Shown here one piece after another: positions 1 to 8,577 of a stretch of 39,343 bases of DNA. Source of the DNA: Candidatus Magasanikiibacteriota bacterium. Its GTDB lineage: Bacteria; Patescibacteriota; Patescibacteriia; Magasanikbacterales; UBA922. The stretch's first letter is position 1. Each line of letters begins with the position of its first letter. Below the pieces are notes generated by a model. It searched no databases. It saw only the letters and a program-made list of their open reading frames with translations, and was not told the DNA's origin. The position numbers were made by a program, and so were the translations under genes. The stretch spans positions 1 to 39,343 of the forward strand of contig JAHFIC010000004.1 in the NCBI GenBank assembly GCA_023246555.1. Direction: 5' to 3'.

Positions 1-725
1 GATGGTCGCCAAGCGAAATAACCTTGGGCTTCTGGTAAATCCGGATTGATGCGAATGCGGGCATCCGTAATTCTATCTGGATATTGAGCACGCAAGACCA
101 GGCTGACTTCTTGAATCTCCTCACCTACCACGACTGATTCATGAGAAATGCGCAGGTCACCAAACTCAGAGTGCACGTATCCATTGGCATTCACGCGAAA
201 ACTTGTATCCACTGGAATCCAGCCGCTGGCAAAATCCCGTGACGGATCAGCCCACGCATATTCAATGTCATTATCAACAACATCGCCATATGTTTGATCA
301 GCTGTCCAGCGGAAAATAAATGTCGCTGTCCGCGCTTTTGTATTCACGTAATACTGTGATCCGGCAGTAGGATTACTTGGATTTTCTGGAAGAAGGGTGA
401 CAAAAGCGTTACCAGTTTCAATACTGTTGCCTCGCTCGGTAAAACCATTGACATTCGTCCAACGAAAATTGCCCCGTGTCGGACTGGTTGGGTGATTAAA
501 ATTGATTCGAAAAGATACAGTCGTAATGTCACCGGGTGTTTCGTACGGAATAACCAACTTGGCCGCCTGAACATCGGCGCTATTGGCCTGTTGCACCCGT
601 TTCCAAATGCCTCGCAGTATGGGATCAGTGCTTGGCACGATTTGTGCCGAAGCTATATTACTCGCGCCAAACATAACGGCAAGCAACGTTATTCCTGCCG
701 CGACTACTGAAAACGCCTTTTTCAT
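1..725 (-). CDS. secreted protein of unknown function (3' end outside window)
   Basis: An open frame of 241 codons begins with ATG at 725 and runs off the left edge, so the C-terminus is missing. The N-terminus (MKKAFSVVAAGITLLAVMFG, then an ASA-Q site near residue 28) is a typical Sec signal peptide. The visible mature part is rich in beta-type, aromatic and Asn/Thr residues with no cysteines, and suggests an extracellular beta-sandwich protein, but I recognise no family. A good sigma70 promoter lies at 755-783; no clear ribosome binding site is seen. It is probably exported to the cell surface or anchored through its missing C-terminus. Gene reality is well supported by the signal peptide and promoter; function is unknown. 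Confidence 0.75.
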   Translation of the reverse strand, partial: MKKAFSVVAAGITLLAVMFGASNIASAQIVPSTDPILRGIWKRVQQANSADVQAAKLVIPYETPGDITTVSFRINFNHPTSPTRGNFRWTNVNGFTERGNSIETGNAFVTLLPENPSNPTAGSQYYVNTKARTATFIFRWTADQTYGDVVDNDIEYAWADPSRDFASGWIPVDTSFRVNANGYVHSEFGDLRISHESVVVGEEIQEVSLVLRAQYPDRITDARIRINPDLPEAQGYFAWRP

Positions 726-754
726 AGCGAAACTATGATTAAAAATGATGCGTT

Positions 755-783
755 ATCTTAGCATTTCTTTACTTTTTTGTCAA
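755..783 (-). promoter_or_regulatory. sigma70 promoter for the secreted protein
   Basis: On the minus strand TTGACA (783-778), a 17-bp spacer and TAAGAT (760-755). The -35 is a perfect match. The predicted start of transcription is near 748, giving a leader of about 23 nt before the ATG at 725. The -35 box overlaps the foot of the hairpin at 781-820. Confidence 0.65.
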
Positions 784-820
784 TAGCAATAGCCACGCCG
801 AGGCGGGGCTATTGTTATTG
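781..820 (-). terminator. hairpin downstream of rpoD, terminator-like
   Basis: A long inverted repeat (CAATAGCAATAGCC against its near-complement GGGCTATTGTTATTG, with an inner CGCC/GGCG pair) lies 13 bp after the rpoD stop codon. The stem is about 18 bp with one G-T mismatch. No clear U tract follows on the minus strand, so it may be an atypical terminator or an RNA-stabilising 3' hairpin. Confidence 0.5.
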
Positions 821-832
821 AAGTAAAAAGGT

Positions 833-2077
833 CTAATAATCTCGCAATCGAGTAATCACATCCATGCCCTGAATCTTCTCGAGGGCCTTGGCTTCGATCT
901 GGCGAATACGCTCGCGCGTAACGTCAAATTCCTTGCCAACTTCCTCGAGCGTGTGCGTCACTCCGTCGGTCAAACCAAAACGCATCTCCAAAATTTTCTG
1001 TTCACGTGGGCTTAGATCTTTTATGGCATCGCGAATATAATCGCGCAAGAGCTGTACGCCAGCTGCGTGCGCTGGGGAAACATTTTTTACATCTTCAATA
1101 AAGTCACCGAGCTGAGAATCATCATCGTCGTCGCCAACCGATGTTTCAAGTGAAATGGTTTCTTGAGAAATTTTAATAATGTGTTTGATTTTATCAACTT
1201 CCTCGCCCATTTCCGCCGCGAGTTCTTCCGGCGTCGGGTCACGGCCCAAATCCTGAAGCAATCGGCGCTGCACTTGTTGAAATCGATTGATGGTCTCCAC
1301 CATGTGGACGGGGATCCGAATCGTGCGGCTTTGATCCGCTAAGGCGCGCGTGATCGCCTGCCGAATCCACCAGGTTGCATAAGTAGAAAATTTATACCCT
1401 CTTCGGTAATCAAATTTTTTTACCGCCCGAAACAAGCCGATATTGCCTTCTTGAATCAAGTCAAGAAGTGAGAGTTGTTTGCCCACAAATTTTTTCGCGA
1501 TAGAGACGACAAGACGCAAATTCGCTTCGATCATTTTTCGTTCAGCTTCCCGATCCCCGCGTTCTTTGCGTTTGGCATATGAGACTTCTTCTTCGGCGTT
1601 GAGAAGTGAAATTTTTCCAATCTCACGCAAATACATTTGAATGGAATCCTGCGAAATGCTCCCCAAATCAAAGGATCCTTCCATATCGGGCTGAGATCCT
1701 TGCAAGGTCGCCAAAATTTCTTTATTTTCCATGGGACGGCCCAGAAAACCCTCCCGCATTTCAACCACCGATACGCCGCTATAATCCAAAACATCCAAGA
1801 ATCCTTCGTAGAGAGGAATGCAGTTTTCTACATGCGAAAAAATCGAAAGAATTTCCTGTTCAGTCACAAACCCGCGCCCGCGTGCTTTGTCGAGGAGTCG
1901 CCAAATGGCTTCTTCTTCGGGCGGCGTCGGCGGCGCTTCTTGAACGGGTACCATTGATTTCTTTTTCATCGGCTTCTTTTTTTGCGTCTTCTTTCGCGAA
2001 ACAACAAAAGCGCGGCGCTTCATTTTCGCAATGATTTTTTTCTTTTTCAGTTTCACCTGTTTCTTTTTGTGCGGCAT
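833..2077 (-). CDS. rpoD: primary RNA polymerase sigma factor RpoD (sigma70)
   Basis: Directs RNA polymerase to housekeeping promoters. Of 414 residues, the first 40 are almost all Lys/Arg (an unusual basic tail in place of the acidic start of region 1.1). A short region-1.1-like helix pair follows (54-105), then region 1.2 at 143-176 (DSIQMYLREIGKISLL), region 2 at 185-250 with the -10-recognition helix YATWWIRQAITRALADQ, region 3 at 258-335, and region 4 at 345-400 ending in the helix-turn-helix LEEVGKEFDVTRERIRQIEA that reads the -35 box. The C-terminal RLRDY resembles the family's usual RLRDF end. It starts 10 bp after the dnaG stop, so dnaG-rpoD is one operon as in the classical macromolecular-synthesis operon. 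No Shine-Dalgarno is visible. The many TTGACA/TATAAT-like promoters in the window fit this factor. Confidence 0.97.
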   Translation of the reverse strand: MPHKKKQVKLKKKKIIAKMKRRAFVVSRKKTQKKKPMKKKSMVPVQEAPPTPPEEEAIWRLLDKARGRGFVTEQEILSIFSHVENCIPLYEGFLDVLDYSGVSVVEMREGFLGRPMENKEILATLQGSQPDMEGSFDLGSISQDSIQMYLREIGKISLLNAEEEVSYAKRKERGDREAERKMIEANLRLVVSIAKKFVGKQLSLLDLIQEGNIGLFRAVKKFDYRRGYKFSTYATWWIRQAITRALADQSRTIRIPVHMVETINRFQQVQRRLLQDLGRDPTPEELAAEMGEEVDKIKHIIKISQETISLETSVGDDDDDSQLGDFIEDVKNVSPAHAAGVQLLRDYIRDAIKDLSPREQKILEMRFGLTDGVTHTLEEVGKEFDVTRERIRQIEAKALEKIQGMDVITRLRDY

Positions 2078-2087
2078 GTTGATATGA

Positions 2088-3866
2088 TTAACGCAAAGTT
2101 TCGAAAACCGAATTTAAATGAGCAATCCTCGTCGCATCCCCGGCTCGCTCCGCAAGATCAATTTCCCGTTCAAGAATAATCCGCTCTGCTTGCTTCCATT
2201 CCTTCTTTATTTCCGCCACAATAACGGCAACCTCTTTTTTTGCTTGCGACTCATGAGTGTTCTGAAACAATAAATCACCCTGCAAGATCAGAGTATCTAC
2301 AATGTTCTCAATATTTCCATCGGAGAACGCATGACGAAGATTGTCACGACTGATTGAATGTTGCGTAGTATACCCGCTTCCAACACTCTCGTAAAGATGC
2401 GCGAGGTCTGGTGTGGATAACATTGGCGTTACCCCTCCTGGGAGGTCCCATTCTTCATACGCAGTGGGATACCGAAGGACAAGAACAAGAAACCGCTCAA
2501 CCAAGGCATCCATACGAGTCTTTTGGGGAGGATATGGAGACACAACCTCATTGGGCTTTGCCTGCTGGGGTTTGGATTTTGGACTCCGTCGTATGCGCTC
2601 CATATCTTCTTTCAAAATGTCCACATCAACACCAATTCTCCCGGCGAGTTCTCGCAGCCAGTGATCGCGCTCCACGGCATAGGGAATCCGTGAAATGTCT
2701 GGAAGCAGCTCGTTGGCAATTTGTTGTTTCTCCTTTGGATTCGTGATGTTCCTGCCCCGGAACACACCTACAAACAGCCATTCAATATATTCTTCCGCAT
2801 TCAAAACCGCATCAAACCATACCTCTGGATTTTTCTTTAGACACTCATCCGGGTCTTTTCCGGCACCATCGGGAATGCGAATAATGGTGATATTCATGCC
2901 TTCTTGAAGGGCAACATCCCGACCGCGTTTAGCGGCGGCGATGCCAGCAGAATCCGCGTCAAATGAGATTGATACATTTGAAGAATACCGCTTTAACACC
3001 TCTACTTGTTGCTCGGTCATGGCCGTGCCACTGACGGCCACCACATGCTTCATACCCGCCTGGTGACAGGCGACCACATCCATTTGCCCCTCGACCATAA
3101 TCATCCGATCGTTCTTTTTAATTTCTTGTTTGGCTTTATTAAGTCCAAAGACGACGCGCGACTTATCATAAAGCGGTGTCTGCGGTGTGTTCACATATTT
3201 GCCTCCCGATGTTTCAGTCTCCACCAGCACGCGTCCGGTAAAGCCGACAACCGTATCATGAGCGTCCCAAATTGGGAACATGATTCTGCCGCGAAAGCGG
3301 TCGTAAAATCCGCCTCCGTCTTTCTTAATCGTGAGTCCTGAGACAACAAGGTCATCAATACCGTAGCCTTTTTTCAAAAGATACTGCGTGAGAAGATCCC
3401 ATTGATCAGAGATAAAGCCAATTCGCCACTCTTCAATGGTCGCCTCTTTCAATCCTCGCTCGTTCAAATACTGGCGCGCGCCGGCCGCGGCTGGCATCTG
3501 TAGTAAAAATTGATGAAAAAACCGCGCGGCTTCCACGTTAATGTCTTTGAGACGATTCTTTTGGTTGCGATCTGACTCGCTCCGTGTATGTGTGAGCGGG
3601 ACACCGGCTCGATCTGCCAGAAATCGAAGCGCTTCAATAAATTCCATGCTCTCGATTTCTTGAATGAAGGAAAAAATATCTCCACCTTTGGAGCAACCAA
3701 AACAATGCCATGACTGGCGCTCGCGGCTCACCATGAAAGACGGCGTTTTTTCGCGATGAAATGGACAAAGCCCCTTCTGATTCACGCCAGCAGGTTTGAG
3801 TTGCACATACTCGCCCACCAAGTCCACAATATCGATCTTATCTTTAATGAGTTGGGTATCGGACAT
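2088..3866 (-). CDS. dnaG: DNA primase DnaG
   Basis: Makes RNA primers at the replication fork. The 592-aa length is normal. The CHC2 zinc-binding domain is at the N-terminus (C34, H37, C55, C58: CPFH and CFGC). The catalytic core follows, with the TOPRIM acidic residues in MVEGQMD (E259) and SFDADSAG (D303, D305). The C-terminal region from about 440, which binds the replicative helicase, is diverged. The ATG at 3866 has no Shine-Dalgarno; the sequence just upstream is a heptanucleotide repeat (3872-3899). It is followed after 10 bp by rpoD. An intrinsic terminator at 3911-3942 separates it from the pyrG transcript, so dnaG should have a promoter in the short gap, but I could not pick a convincing one. 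Confidence 0.97.
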   Translation of the reverse strand: MSDTQLIKDKIDIVDLVGEYVQLKPAGVNQKGLCPFHREKTPSFMVSRERQSWHCFGCSKGGDIFSFIQEIESMEFIEALRFLADRAGVPLTHTRSESDRNQKNRLKDINVEAARFFHQFLLQMPAAAGARQYLNERGLKEATIEEWRIGFISDQWDLLTQYLLKKGYGIDDLVVSGLTIKKDGGGFYDRFRGRIMFPIWDAHDTVVGFTGRVLVETETSGGKYVNTPQTPLYDKSRVVFGLNKAKQEIKKNDRMIMVEGQMDVVACHQAGMKHVVAVSGTAMTEQQVEVLKRYSSNVSISFDADSAGIAAAKRGRDVALQEGMNITIIRIPDGAGKDPDECLKKNPEVWFDAVLNAEEYIEWLFVGVFRGRNITNPKEKQQIANELLPDISRIPYAVERDHWLRELAGRIGVDVDILKEDMERIRRSPKSKPQQAKPNEVVSPYPPQKTRMDALVERFLVLVLRYPTAYEEWDLPGGVTPMLSTPDLAHLYESVGSGYTTQHSISRDNLRHAFSDGNIENIVDTLILQGDLLFQNTHESQAKKEVAVIVAEIKKEWKQAERIILEREIDLAERAGDATRIAHLNSVFETLR

Positions 3867-3871
3867 ACTTT

Positions 3872-3899
3872 GGCTTTCGGCTATTAGCTATGAGCTCAA
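3872..3899. repeat. four heptanucleotide repeats upstream of dnaG
   Basis: Four degenerate 7-bp units of the form (G/A)GCTNNN (GGCTTTC, GGCTATT, AGCTATG and so on) directly precede the dnaG start codon and would lie in its 5' untranslated region. They belong to the short-period repeat class seen at several other sites in the window. Confidence 0.6.
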
Positions 3900-3910
3900 T
3901 CTACCGCTAC

Positions 3911-3942
3911 AATAACAAAAGAGAGGCTTCCGTGGAAGCCCC
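3911..3942 (-). terminator. intrinsic terminator after the pyrG operon
   Basis: Perfect stem GGCTTCC/GGAAGCC (3925-3931 with 3934-3940) with flanking GG/CT pairs. On the minus strand it is followed by a T-rich tract (TCTCTTTTGTTATTG). It closes the transcript that carries pyrG and the two small genes before dnaG starts. Confidence 0.75.
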
Positions 3943-3969
3943 AAGGCGATTGAAAACGAAATGAAGGAA

Positions 3970-4203
3970 CTAGACCCGCTTTTTTGCCGAACATCTCGGT
4001 CTTCGGGTATTGTGCTCCCTCTCTTTACCCATACGGCGCAGGGTCTGGCGCAGATGGTAGGCAAGCGTCTCGCCGAGTGCCGATGCGAACCGTGCTCTAT
4101 CCTCCGCCGATCCGGTTTTCGCGGCCCGATCGGTCGCGATCGCTAAACGCTTCTTGAGCCGCGTCAATTCCGACGGTTGTCTTTTTTTATGCTTTTTCTT
4201 CAT
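3970..4203 (-). CDS. small basic protein, unknown function
   Basis: A 77-aa protein, strongly Lys/Arg rich (MKKKHKKRQPSELTRLKKRL start; RRPRCSAKKRV end). It has a predicted helical middle and no membrane segment or signal peptide. It starts 9 bp after the 111-aa gene, with GAGGTG placed 6 nt before the ATG, and is the last gene before the terminator at 3911-3942. The composition suggests a nucleic-acid or ribosome-associated protein, but this is inference. Local GC content is higher than in the neighbouring housekeeping genes. Confidence 0.65.
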   Translation of the reverse strand: MKKKHKKRQPSELTRLKKRLAIATDRAAKTGSAEDRARFASALGETLAYHLRQTLRRMGKEREHNTRRPRCSAKKRV

Positions 4204-4212
4204 TTCTACACC

Positions 4213-4548
4213 TCAATCAATACCCGGACCAACTGCTGGCGCGTAGATACGGTTCATACGGCAGAGAATTTCTGCCCGCTCAACTGCGCCAAGCTGTTCA
4301 GTCCAACCAGGAATCGCTGGCAACTTGGGGTCCCGCCTCATGACAATTGGGGTGAGTTCCCCTTTTATCCTCATCATCCGCGCGTCATCCTTCAGGTCTC
4401 CGGTTAGAAACACCGCCGGAATGCCGCTTGGCAATTCTTCGACAGAGACACTCACGCTTGCCGCCGCGCCATCCGGCAGAATCGCCAACAACCCCTTCCG
4501 CACTGCGGGATCGATAATTGCTCTCTCGAGCTCAGTTTTGGTGAACAA
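4213..4548 (-). CDS. small cytosolic protein, unknown function
   Basis: A 111-aa protein beginning at a TTG codon (4548-4546). A strong AAGGAG (4555-4560) lies 8 nt upstream and fixes this start. It has an alpha/beta-like hydrophobic pattern and no membrane segment. It contains one cysteine and the fragment VFLTGDLKDDARMMRIKGEL. I do not recognise a family. It lies between pyrG (stop at 4572) and the 77-aa gene and is probably co-transcribed with both. GC-rich codon use and the strong Shine-Dalgarno set it apart from pyrG, which suggests an accessory or acquired gene pair. Confidence 0.7.
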   Translation of the reverse strand: MFTKTELERAIIDPAVRKGLLAILPDGAAASVSVSVEELPSGIPAVFLTGDLKDDARMMRIKGELTPIVMRRDPKLPAIPGWTEQLGAVERAEILCRMNRIYAPAVGPGID

Positions 4549-4571
4549 AGACAGCTCCTTTCTCTTGTTTT

Positions 4572-6215
4572 CTATCCACGTTTCATCGCCGCATGAACAA
4601 ATGCTAAAAATAATGGATGCGGATTCATCGGACGTGATTTGAATTCTGGATGAAATTGAGTGCCCACAAAAAACGGATGGTCTTTGAGTTCGACAATTTC
4701 CACGAGGTCGGTTTCTGGATTTACGCCGACGATCCGGAGTCCTGCATGATCAACCATTTCTCGATATTCATTGTTGAACTCATACCGATGGCGGTGGCGT
4801 TCGGATATTTTGTCGCTCCCGTACGCTTTTCTTGTCCAACTCCCCTTTTTCAAAGCGCAATCATACGCGCCGAGGCGCATGGTGCCGCCATACCGGTTCT
4901 CGCGAACATTTTTCGCCTGCCGCGGATTGATGTGAATAATCGGATATGGTGTTTTCGGATCAATTTCTACCGTATTCGCCTGATGCTTTCCCAGTACATT
5001 TCTCGCAAATTCAATGCTCGCCAATTGCATGCCGTAGCACAAGCCGAAATACGGAATCTTTTTTTCACGCGCCAAACGGATCGCCTGAATAATACCTTCG
5101 ACTCCACGGTGACCGAATCCTCCCGGCACAATAATGCCGCTATATGCCGACAAATCATGAACCAACTCCGAGTTACTTTCGTATGCCTCGGAATCAATCC
5201 AGTCCATAACCGGCTTTGCGCCATGGTGCCACGCGGCATGCTTGACCGCCTCAATCACTGAAATATACGAATCAGACAGTGTGTATTTTCCCGTCCCAAA
5301 ATATTTGCCAACAACTGCGATATTTACTTGTTTTTCAGCGCTGTGGATTTTTTTCACCAAATCCTGCCATTGCTTCAAATTGCTCGACCGACGTTTCAAC
5401 CCCAAAATTTTCAATAAATTGTTCCCTGTCTCCTGCTCTTCAAATTTGAGCGGAACCTCGTAAATAGAAGCAACATCAGGCGCGGAGATGCAGTTTTCTG
5501 GACGAACGCCGCAAAAAATCGCGAGCTTTTCGCGCCGCGGACGGTCGAGCTCGGACGGGCCACGAGCGATAATGATATCAGCCGCAATTCCCGCTGAATT
5601 CAATGCCCGGGATGCATGCTGTGTTGGTTTGGTTTTCATCTCTCCCAAATGCGACGGCACAGGAAGATACGATACGAGAACAACAGCAACATCTCCGGGA
5701 GACTTTAATTTCATCATTCGCACTGCTTCCAAAAAAAGAATATTTTCATATTCCCCCACGGTGCCGCCGATTTCAATCGTCGTAATATCGGCATCACGCT
5801 TCTGCGCGGCTTCTTCGATGCGACGGATAATTTCATTGGGAACATCCGGGACTACTTGAACGCACCTCCCTTTATATTTCATGCTTCGTTCATCTTCAAT
5901 GACTGACAAATACACGCGACCGGTGGTCATGTAGTTCACGCTACCAAGATCGGCGTTCAAAAACCTCTCGTAATTTCCAATATCCTGATCCGTCTCATCC
6001 CCATCGTCGGTAACAAATACCTCGCCATGCTCAATCGGATTCATGGTGCCGGCATCCACGTTAATATACGGATCGGCCTTAAGCGCCGTAACGCGAAAGC
6101 CTTTGGCCGAAAAAATGGCGCCCAAAGACGCCGTCGCGACTCCCTTGCCGACGCCGGAGAGCACGCCGCCAACTACAAAAATATATTTACGCTGTTTTTT
6201 TGCCATAACGAACAT
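4572..6215 (-). CDS. pyrG: CTP synthase
   Basis: Converts UTP, ATP and glutamine to CTP. The N-terminal synthetase domain has the P-loop-like SGVGKGVATASLG and the substrate loop DPYINVDAGTMNP. The C-terminal class-I glutamine amidotransferase has the nucleophile in GLCYGMQ and the His-Glu pair in GTQFHPEF. Length (about 547 aa) is normal. The start could be GTG 6221, ATG 6215 or ATG 6206; I chose 6215. The -10 box at 6226-6231 lies only 10 nt before it and no Shine-Dalgarno exists, so the mRNA is almost leaderless. Its promoter lies at the 3' end of the preceding GCS2-like gene. The two small downstream genes share the transcript. Confidence 0.97.
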   Translation of the reverse strand: MFVMAKKQRKYIFVVGGVLSGVGKGVATASLGAIFSAKGFRVTALKADPYINVDAGTMNPIEHGEVFVTDDGDETDQDIGNYERFLNADLGSVNYMTTGRVYLSVIEDERSMKYKGRCVQVVPDVPNEIIRRIEEAAQKRDADITTIEIGGTVGEYENILFLEAVRMMKLKSPGDVAVVLVSYLPVPSHLGEMKTKPTQHASRALNSAGIAADIIIARGPSELDRPRREKLAIFCGVRPENCISAPDVASIYEVPLKFEEQETGNNLLKILGLKRRSSNLKQWQDLVKKIHSAEKQVNIAVVGKYFGTGKYTLSDSYISVIEAVKHAAWHHGAKPVMDWIDSEAYESNSELVHDLSAYSGIIVPGGFGHRGVEGIIQAIRLAREKKIPYFGLCYGMQLASIEFARNVLGKHQANTVEIDPKTPYPIIHINPRQAKNVRENRYGGTMRLGAYDCALKKGSWTRKAYGSDKISERHRHRYEFNNEYREMVDHAGLRIVGVNPETDLVEIVELKDHPFFVGTQFHPEFKSRPMNPHPLFLAFVHAAMKRG

Positions 6216-6225
6216 TTTCACTTCT

Positions 6226-6255
6226 AGTATACGGCTATGCCGCCACTTTTTTCAA
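6226..6255 (-). promoter_or_regulatory. sigma70 promoter for pyrG
   Basis: Minus-strand TTGAAA (6255-6250), 18-bp spacer, TATACT (6231-6226). The expected transcript start at about 6219 leaves a leader of at most a few nucleotides before the ATG at 6215. The -35 box and most of the spacer lie within the last codons and stop of the preceding gene. Confidence 0.65.
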
Positions 6256-7566
6256 CCGCTCCTTGGTGGTCAAAATTTCGTTGTACAAATCCCACGATAA
6301 GCTAAGTGCAACCTCGGCCGCTTCAGCCGGAGTCAGCTCCTTTTCTTTTGTCCAACCACTCTTCTCTAGCTGTGCCACAATGCGATCCGAGGTTGTCATG
6401 CGGCTTTTCAGCATATCCTCGAGCGGCTGAAGGATTTTCTCCCGATTTTCCGGCACAAACTGCTTCGCCATCCGGAAAAACGCCTGACAATAGTTGAAAA
6501 CAACATCGTCTGCAAGCCCCTCGTATGCCGCGCGGCGTTGAAGATTTTTCCTCACAAAACTATCGGGTGGAATAACAATCGTCTTTCCATCAAAAGAAAA
6601 CGGATGCTCCACCCCTGTATCTGCCGGCAAGATACGAATATGTTTTTCCTGGATTTCTTTCAGAAGAAATTTTACCAAGATAGCAATGGCGGCAATAATA
6701 TCGGGGTGGTTCATATCCATACCGCGGATTTCCATCGTCCCGTGAGAATTGATTTTGACCGGATTCCACGTGTTGTCCAAAATAGATCCATGTTTAGAAA
6801 ACATGGCGATTTTTGTTCCGACGGATTTGAGGATCTCTGCCCAATCCACGAACCGGTCGGCAATTTGACTCAAAATATCCGTGCTGGTTGTTTTATATTG
6901 CTGTAGCGCGCCGAATTCAGGCAAATTGGCATACAATCCTTCTGGAGAATCCAAATCTTTTCCGCCGCGATACATAAGGACGCGGCTATCCTTTGCCAGG
7001 TACTTTCCCTGATAGAGCGGAGAAGACTGCGCAAAGGTAAACAGCGCCGGATCCATGGCGATGCAGAGGTTATAAATATCCACCATGGTTTGCATGTTTT
7101 TGGAACGAATGAGGGGTTTGATGATTTTTTTAATGTCATCAAAAACACCCCAAGGAAGCGAATAATGGATATGAAGCCCGACACAACGGCCGGCAATAGC
7201 GAACCGCTGTTTGCCTAAAATTTTCTGCTGTGCCCGGTAGCGACGGTGCACATGAAACTCCGGAGTGAAAGCACCCGGATAGGTGCCGTAAGCATACAGC
7301 ACAAGTTTTTCTTCGGTCGCCGCGACCGCCACCACTTCGAAATTCTCCATGGCACGAATCATCGCCGCTGGCACATCAGTTTCGACCGGCGTCGTTATCT
7401 CGATCATGTTTTTGCCGCACTCACGCTTGATGTCAATCTCGGGATGCTCCCGTTTTACGCGTGCGATGAGCTGGTCAGCGCCGTTTGCCATGTATCCTTT
7501 TTCATCGAGCGTAAACAATTCAAATTCAATGCCAAAACGCAATGTTTTTTGCACTTTCTTTTTCAT
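6235..7566 (-). CDS. glutamate-cysteine ligase family 2 (GCS2/YbdK-like) carboxylate-amine ligase
   Basis: A 443-aa ATP-dependent ligase of the GCS2 family, which joins a carboxylate (usually glutamate) to an amine. Visible signatures are FGIEFELF near the N-terminus, the VGLHIHYSLP segment, and NSHGTMEIRGMDM in the C-terminal half with the conserved MEIRG core. I start at ATG 7566 because the homology begins there. The frame stays open to 7716, but that extension is the reverse reading of the preceding antiporter gene and is Cys-rich nonsense. It lies 5 bp after the antiporter stop and is probably co-transcribed. The true substrate is not determined by sequence: gamma-glutamylcysteine is one option, other glutamyl amides are possible. 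Confidence 0.8.
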   Translation of the reverse strand: MKKKVQKTLRFGIEFELFTLDEKGYMANGADQLIARVKREHPEIDIKRECGKNMIEITTPVETDVPAAMIRAMENFEVVAVAATEEKLVLYAYGTYPGAFTPEFHVHRRYRAQQKILGKQRFAIAGRCVGLHIHYSLPWGVFDDIKKIIKPLIRSKNMQTMVDIYNLCIAMDPALFTFAQSSPLYQGKYLAKDSRVLMYRGGKDLDSPEGLYANLPEFGALQQYKTTSTDILSQIADRFVDWAEILKSVGTKIAMFSKHGSILDNTWNPVKINSHGTMEIRGMDMNHPDIIAAIAILVKFLLKEIQEKHIRILPADTGVEHPFSFDGKTIVIPPDSFVRKNLQRRAAYEGLADDVVFNYCQAFFRMAKQFVPENREKILQPLEDMLKSRMTTSDRIVAQLEKSGWTKEKELTPAEAAEVALSLSWDLYNEILTTKERLKKVAA

Positions 7567-7571
7567 GATTC

Positions 7572-8540
7572 TTAGGGTAGCACATCCGAGATCCCGTGGG
7601 CAAATCCGAATGCGGCACGAATAACAAAATACGATACAAAAATAACAATCAGCGCAATCGCTTCTTTCGTGCTCAATTTCATGCGTGTTCGAAGCAAGAG
7701 TGTGGCCAGGATGCACGCCACAATAAGAAACGGAAAATCAAATGAAATGACCGACGCTGGAACCGTGAGGTTTTTTGCAATGACCGCTCCAAGCCCGACG
7801 ACAAACAGCATGTCAAAAATATTGCTTCCGACCAGATTCTCAAAGACAAAGATTCCCTGATTTTTCTTCATCGCTGTGACCGTCGCGGCCAGTTCGGGGA
7901 GACTGGTGCCCAATCCGACCAAGAGAAGCCCAACGAGCGCCTGGCTGACATGAAAACGCTCCGAGAGCAACAAGGCGTGCGTTACGGTTACATACGACGC
8001 AATACAAAGAAGCGCCAAGCCGCCGCAAAGATACAGGAGCGGTCCAATGCGTTCGATATTTTTCAAGGGAATCGCTCTCGCTTCACGGCGCTCTTCACGA
8101 GCGATCATAAAAAGGTACAGGATATAGACAGCGATCAGCGCCAGCCCATCGAGTCGGGAAATCGTGCCATCCAGTGCGGAAAAAAATAACAAAAAAGAAG
8201 ATATGATCATCATGGTGCCGTCGCGCAGCAATAATTTTTTTGTAAGCGTAATCGTGCCAATGAGCCCGGCGATGCCCAAGATAAGCGTTGCTTGGCTGAG
8301 CACCGTGCCAACAATTTCCCCGAGTACGAGCCCGGAGGTATTCATACCTTTGGCTTGCCCAATAGCGCCAACACCCACCACAAAAATTTCCGGAAGGTCA
8401 GTGCCAATCGCGACAATCGTGAGGCCGATAAATGCCGGCGTCAAACGAAACCAGTGCGCAACCGCAAGACCGCGAAGGACAAGCTTTGCGCCGGTGATGA
8501 GGGTCGCGAGACCAAGGATAACAATGAGAATGGACATCAT
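7572..8540 (-). CDS. Ca2+/cation antiporter (CaCA) family membrane protein
   Basis: A 322-aa integral membrane protein with about ten hydrophobic segments arranged as two inverted halves, as in sodium/calcium exchangers. The second alpha repeat is canonical (GLGTSLPELAATV and LVGSNIFDMLFVVG). The first has AIGTDLPEIFV, with Asp where the family usually has Ser. Where GSNIFN-like residues are expected it has GTVLSQATLILG, so ligands normally given by the first repeat are lost. Ion preference may therefore be changed. The ATG at 8540 lies 8 nt from a -10 box (8549-8554), which implies a leaderless mRNA. It is followed after 5 bp by the GCS2-like ligase. Confidence 0.88.
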   Translation of the reverse strand: MMSILIVILGLATLITGAKLVLRGLAVAHWFRLTPAFIGLTIVAIGTDLPEIFVVGVGAIGQAKGMNTSGLVLGEIVGTVLSQATLILGIAGLIGTITLTKKLLLRDGTMMIISSFLLFFSALDGTISRLDGLALIAVYILYLFMIAREERREARAIPLKNIERIGPLLYLCGGLALLCIASYVTVTHALLLSERFHVSQALVGLLLVGLGTSLPELAATVTAMKKNQGIFVFENLVGSNIFDMLFVVGLGAVIAKNLTVPASVISFDFPFLIVACILATLLLRTRMKLSTKEAIALIVIFVSYFVIRAAFGFAHGISDVLP

Positions 8541-8548
8541 GCACCGAT

Positions 8549-8577
8549 AGTATAGTTTACTTCAAGAAATCACTCAA
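8549..8577 (-). promoter_or_regulatory. sigma70 promoter of the antiporter gene, leaderless type
   Basis: Minus-strand TTGAGT (8577-8572), 17-bp spacer, TATACT (8554-8549), then 8 nt and the ATG at 8540. Transcription would begin at or within a base or two of the start codon. The promoter lies across the last codons of dus. Confidence 0.65.

Noticed and set aside
4650..5261. 203-codon plus-strand frame
   Set aside because: Antisense to pyrG with no domain or initiation signal.
7567..7716. N-terminal extension of the GCS2-like gene
   Set aside because: The extra 50 residues are Cys-rich nonsense overlapping the antiporter gene; family similarity begins at the ATG at 7566.
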